From contig JAEXFN010000020.1 in NCBI GenBank assembly GCA_023400055.1, forward strand, positions 62,001 through 126,000: a stretch of 64,000 bases of DNA, in the 5' to 3' direction. The stretch is from Bacillota bacterium (GTDB lineage: Bacteria; Bacillota; UBA4882; UBA8346). Positions within the stretch are counted from its first letter, which is position 1. Each line of letters opens with the position of its first letter. A program made the translations under genes and the position numbers. Below, in pieces: positions 61,666 to 64,000 of this stretch. The notes under the pieces are model-generated. The model was not told where the DNA came from and did not search any database. It saw nothing but the letters and a program-made list of their open reading frames with translations.

Positions 61666-62097
61666 CTATTTCAGACGACTCGATCCCGGGACAAAAAATG
61701 AGTACCGTGCCAATAATGAATTGGTATCCTCGTCATAAACCTCAAAAAAGAGTTTTGTTTTATAGAAATAACGTTGCGGGACGGTAAAGTAATGATATTT
61801 CCCAGGAGCGGAGCGGCCGATCATCGTTAAGGCAAAGCCGCGGTAGCGGGCGGTATTAATCGTCATATTCAAGGCTAAAACCGGGAATCCGCCGTCGGGC
61901 AAATTTTTGGGTAAGCTGATGCCGTATTCCTGTTCCAAAACCTGTATCCATCCGGTAATATCCGTTCCGGTGATCAGAATGGCGGCGCTTGCTTTCGGTG
62001 AATTGCTGCAGATCGAGCCTTGACAGATGGAAGAGATGCCCATCGGAATATATTGAACCGCCGGAAAAGGGAAAGCCTTGGAATTTCCAAAACTCAC
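61666..62097 (-). CDS. Hypothetical protein, 143 residues
   Basis: Family not recognised. The composition is protein-like and beta-rich, for example ALNMTINTARYRGFALTMIG and KTKLFFEVYDEDTNSLLARYSFFVPG. The start is GTG 62097 after GAGGCGA; ATG 62043 is an alternative. It converges with the glycosyltransferase gene. Confidence 0.5.
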   Translation of the reverse strand: MSFGNSKAFPFPAVQYIPMGISSICQGSICSNSPKASAAILITGTDITGWIQVLEQEYGISLPKNLPDGGFPVLALNMTINTARYRGFALTMIGRSAPGKYHYFTVPQRYFYKTKLFFEVYDEDTNSLLARYSFFVPGSSRLK

Positions 62098-62332
62098 TAC
62101 GATTCGCCTCGCTTTTTACATTCGATTGTTCCGTGGTTGAACAACTGTCGGAAGTTGCACACTGCCGGAATCCATACGGCGCATGACAAAATTTCAGCAC
62201 CGAAGCATGGAACAAAGTCATTATATGAAAAAAGCACCGGAGCGGTCCCACTGGAGCAGTCAAAAAAGTACCTTTCCGGAACGGAAAGGTAAAAAAAGAG
62301 TTTGAGGGGTAATTTAGGAGGATGAACAATCA

Positions 62333-62374
62333 CTAAGGAGACGAGCCAACCACGACTTGTCTCGCTTAGTTTTT
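62333..62374 (+). terminator. Terminator-like hairpin upstream of the HAD gene
   Basis: CTAAGGAGACGAG (62333-62345) pairs with CTTGTCTCGCTTAG (62356-62369) with small bulges, followed by TTTTT. It ends a short transcript or acts as an attenuator. Confidence 0.6.
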
Positions 62375-62440
62375 CGGGGGATATATTATTAATGCTTTCT
62401 ATTTATTTGACGGAATGAATGGCAAAATGTTCAAAGATGA

Positions 62441-62469
62441 TTGACATCATTTTAAAAATAGGATAAAAA
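62441..62469 (+). promoter_or_regulatory. Promoter of the HAD gene
   Basis: A perfect TTGACA (62441-62446), a 17-bp spacer and TAAAAA (62464-62469), 33 bp before the ATG. Confidence 0.55.
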
Positions 62470-62501
62470 TTAGACATTGAGAATGTTTTGAGAGGCATGC
62501 C

Positions 62502-63338
62502 ATGCTGTTGTATATCTCCGATCTGGATGGGACCTTGTTAAATTCGGAGCAACTTCTCAGCGAGTACACCATACGGACCGTCAACCGGTTGATCGACAAC
62601 GGATTGCATTTTACGATCGCTACCGCCCGCTCCTACGAATCGGCCGGACCCCTAATCGAGCCGCTCCGGTTAAACGTGCCGCTGATTTTCAATAATGGCG
62701 TTTATCTTTATGATCCCATCCGCCGGGAAAACCTGGTCGCCAATTTATTGGAGCGGGACATGGCCCTACCGTTGTTGGACCCGTGTGAAACGGCGGGGGT
62801 CAGGCCGATCGTTTTTGCTACGAACGAGCGGGGTGAGAAGAAGATTTACTATACGGGGATCCGTCATCACGGCGAGGCGGTTTACATCAATGAACGCCTT
62901 GCCAAAGGCGACCGGCGTTTGACGCTGGTTGACGATTTTCAAGATTGTCGCATGGCCGAGATCATCTCGATGGTATGGATCAATGAACGGGATGTTTTAG
63001 CGCCTTTTTATGAACAAGTGAAGGCCAATACCGAGCTGATGTGCCATTTTACGCAGGACATCTATTCAAAAGCCTATTGGTTGGAGATCACCAGTCGCTG
63101 TGCCAACAAAAGATGGGCGGTGGAATATTTAAAACAATATCTTCGCGCCAGCGAGATCATATGTTTTGGCGATAATTTAAACGATCTGCCCATGTTCGAG
63201 ATCGCCGATCAAAAGTGTGCGGTGGCGAACGGACATCCCCAATTAAAACAGGCCGCCACCCATATCATTGGCAACCACAACCAAGATGGAGTGGCCCGTT
63301 TCCTCGCGGGACGTTGTGAAGAGAAAGAACTTGCCTGA
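62502..63338 (+). CDS. Cof-type HAD superfamily phosphatase
   Basis: 278 residues. Motif I is ISDLDGTLLNSE (nucleophile Asp near residue 7), motif II is ATARS, motif III Lys lies in SRCANKRWAVEYL, and motif IV is CFGDNLNDLPMFEIAD. The C2-type cap domain (about 80-190) defines the Cof/sugar-phosphatase class. The substrate is unknown. ATG 62502 has a weak ribosome site (GAGAGGCATGCC). Confidence 0.93.
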   Translation: MLLYISDLDGTLLNSEQLLSEYTIRTVNRLIDNGLHFTIATARSYESAGPLIEPLRLNVPLIFNNGVYLYDPIRRENLVANLLERDMALPLLDPCETAGVRPIVFATNERGEKKIYYTGIRHHGEAVYINERLAKGDRRLTLVDDFQDCRMAEIISMVWINERDVLAPFYEQVKANTELMCHFTQDIYSKAYWLEITSRCANKRWAVEYLKQYLRASEIICFGDNLNDLPMFEIADQKCAVANGHPQLKQAATHIIGNHNQDGVARFLAGRCEEKELA

Positions 63339-63380
63339 AGACTGTATTTTTTGATTCTACGATTACCGAAAGGAAAGACG

Positions 63381-63971
63381 ATGTATTTTCTGCTTTTATT
63401 TCTGGCGGCTTTTTTTATCATCTCTTTAATCAGCTGGAACTGGCCGGTAAAGTTGTACCATACCTGGCTGATGCAGAAAATCGCCCGGGAATTCGGCTGC
63501 GAACCGGTCCGGCACGGCTTGGACGCCCGGATCTCCGCCGAACTGGAGACGATTTACCAGGGGAAGCAGCTGCGGATCCGTTTTGTGGAACGCTCCCTGG
63601 ACTCCTTGAAATCCGCCGGCGCCGGACTGGAGATCCGGCTCGGCTGCCGTTCCCAGGTGATTCTGGAGTGTTACCGGCCCTGGCACCATAAGCGGGAATG
63701 GGCCGATTTTAAGCAGTTCCGGAGCGGCGACCGCCGGATCGATTCCCAGTGGTTCATGCTGACCCCGGAACCGGACCGCGTCGCGCCGCTGTGGCAGCAT
63801 TTGAATCTGGAAATCCTGCTGGGCGACAGCTCGCTCGATCAGCTCCTGTTGAATCAAAAAGAAATCATCATCCGGCTGCGCCGTTTCGTTTCCGGGACGG
63901 CGGTGCGGGAACTGGTCGACCGGGTGATTCGGGCTTTCCCGGATGATGTTGAACCGACCATCGAGGTATAG
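63381..63971 (+). CDS. Membrane-anchored hypothetical protein
   Basis: 196 residues from ATG 63381 after AAAGGAAAG. One N-terminal hydrophobic helix (MYFLLLFLAAFFIISLISW) serves as an uncleaved anchor. The rest is a soluble domain of mixed type (FGCEPVRHGLDARISAELETIYQGK, LEIRLGCRSQVILECYRPW, LLNQKEIIIRLRRFVSG). Family not recognised. It is probably co-transcribed with the HAD gene 43 bp upstream. Confidence 0.7.
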   Translation: MYFLLLFLAAFFIISLISWNWPVKLYHTWLMQKIAREFGCEPVRHGLDARISAELETIYQGKQLRIRFVERSLDSLKSAGAGLEIRLGCRSQVILECYRPWHHKREWADFKQFRSGDRRIDSQWFMLTPEPDRVAPLWQHLNLEILLGDSSLDQLLLNQKEIIIRLRRFVSGTAVRELVDRVIRAFPDDVEPTIEV

Positions 63972-64000
63972 GATTTTACCTCTTGGTCTTATGAAGATGC

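Larger units (their letters stand above)
62098..62501. other. Leader region with two hairpins before the HAD gene
   Basis: ACCTTTCCG/CGGAAAGGT (62270-62290) is followed by a T-run only on the minus strand. A second, longer hairpin with a T-run on the plus strand lies at 62333-62374. Between them GGAGG-ATG opens a four-codon frame (MNNH stop). Confidence 0.5.

Noticed and set aside
1..64000. tRNA or rRNA genes, prophage, IS transposase, toxin-antitoxin or anti-phage defence genes
   Set aside because: Looked for characteristic T-loops, rRNA blocks and transposase or defence motifs on both strands; none was recognised.

Overview
The window reads as chromosome from a diderm, endospore-forming Firmicute. 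The sporulation side is a four-LysM SafA-like protein, two genes encoding tandem SPOCS (DUF3794) domains plus a divergent relative, and four CgeB-like glycosyltransferases. The outer-membrane side is three secreted beta-barrel-like proteins ending in Phe or a Phe-rich strand (15.3-15.8, 21.2-22.2 and 30.5-31.4 kb). A Hydrogenispora/Limnochordia-type lineage would fit, but that placement is inference. Promoters look like ordinary sigma-A promoters, with SD-rich starts and frequent TTG/GTG starts.

Layout. 0-6.4 kb: hisS (5' cut), aspS, a probable 6S RNA, 5-formyl-THF cyclo-ligase, and an Fe-type alcohol dehydrogenase. 6.5-14.5 kb: a LysM spore-type protein, an ECF sigma / zinc anti-sigma / RseB-like operon with its own ECF-type promoter, gatD-murT and a diguanylate cyclase. 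16-20.6 kb: the conserved ylxM-ffh-rpsP-khpA-rimM-trmD-rplS-lepB operon behind one strong promoter. 20.7-34.9 kb: a DUF1540 protein, an outer-membrane protein, a PKD-repeat protein, DegV, a preQ1-I riboswitch controlling a queuosine-precursor transporter and queF, a thioredoxin, an orphan ncRNA, a ComEC-like secreted MBL protein, an acyltransferase, a PilZ protein, a thioesterase, a small LuxR-type regulator and a CAP protein. 35-61.6 kb: a large surface-glycan region (sugar-nucleotide enzymes and many glycosyltransferases) bracketed by SPOCS-domain genes. 62.5-64 kb: a HAD phosphatase and a membrane-anchored unknown.

The strongest non-genic signal is five intergenic arrays built on one 21-bp period (about two helical turns): 4.55, 14.66, 26.92, 31.55 and 44.94 kb. 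Two of them (4.55 and 31.55 kb) share an 84-bp four-unit higher-order repeat. Each carries five perfect DnaA boxes (TTATYCACA), mostly exactly 42 bp apart, so they look like helically phased DnaA-box clusters of the titration/regulation type. Two others are runs of the palindrome TTCAGTNACTGAA, and one is a GC-rich palindromic version. A small interspersed hairpin element (about 80-100 bp) appears three times.

The second candidate system is the 35-61.6 kb region. Multi-SPOCS structural proteins, CgeB-family transferases and a nonulosonate/FucNAc-like sugar pathway together suggest a glycosylated spore outer layer.
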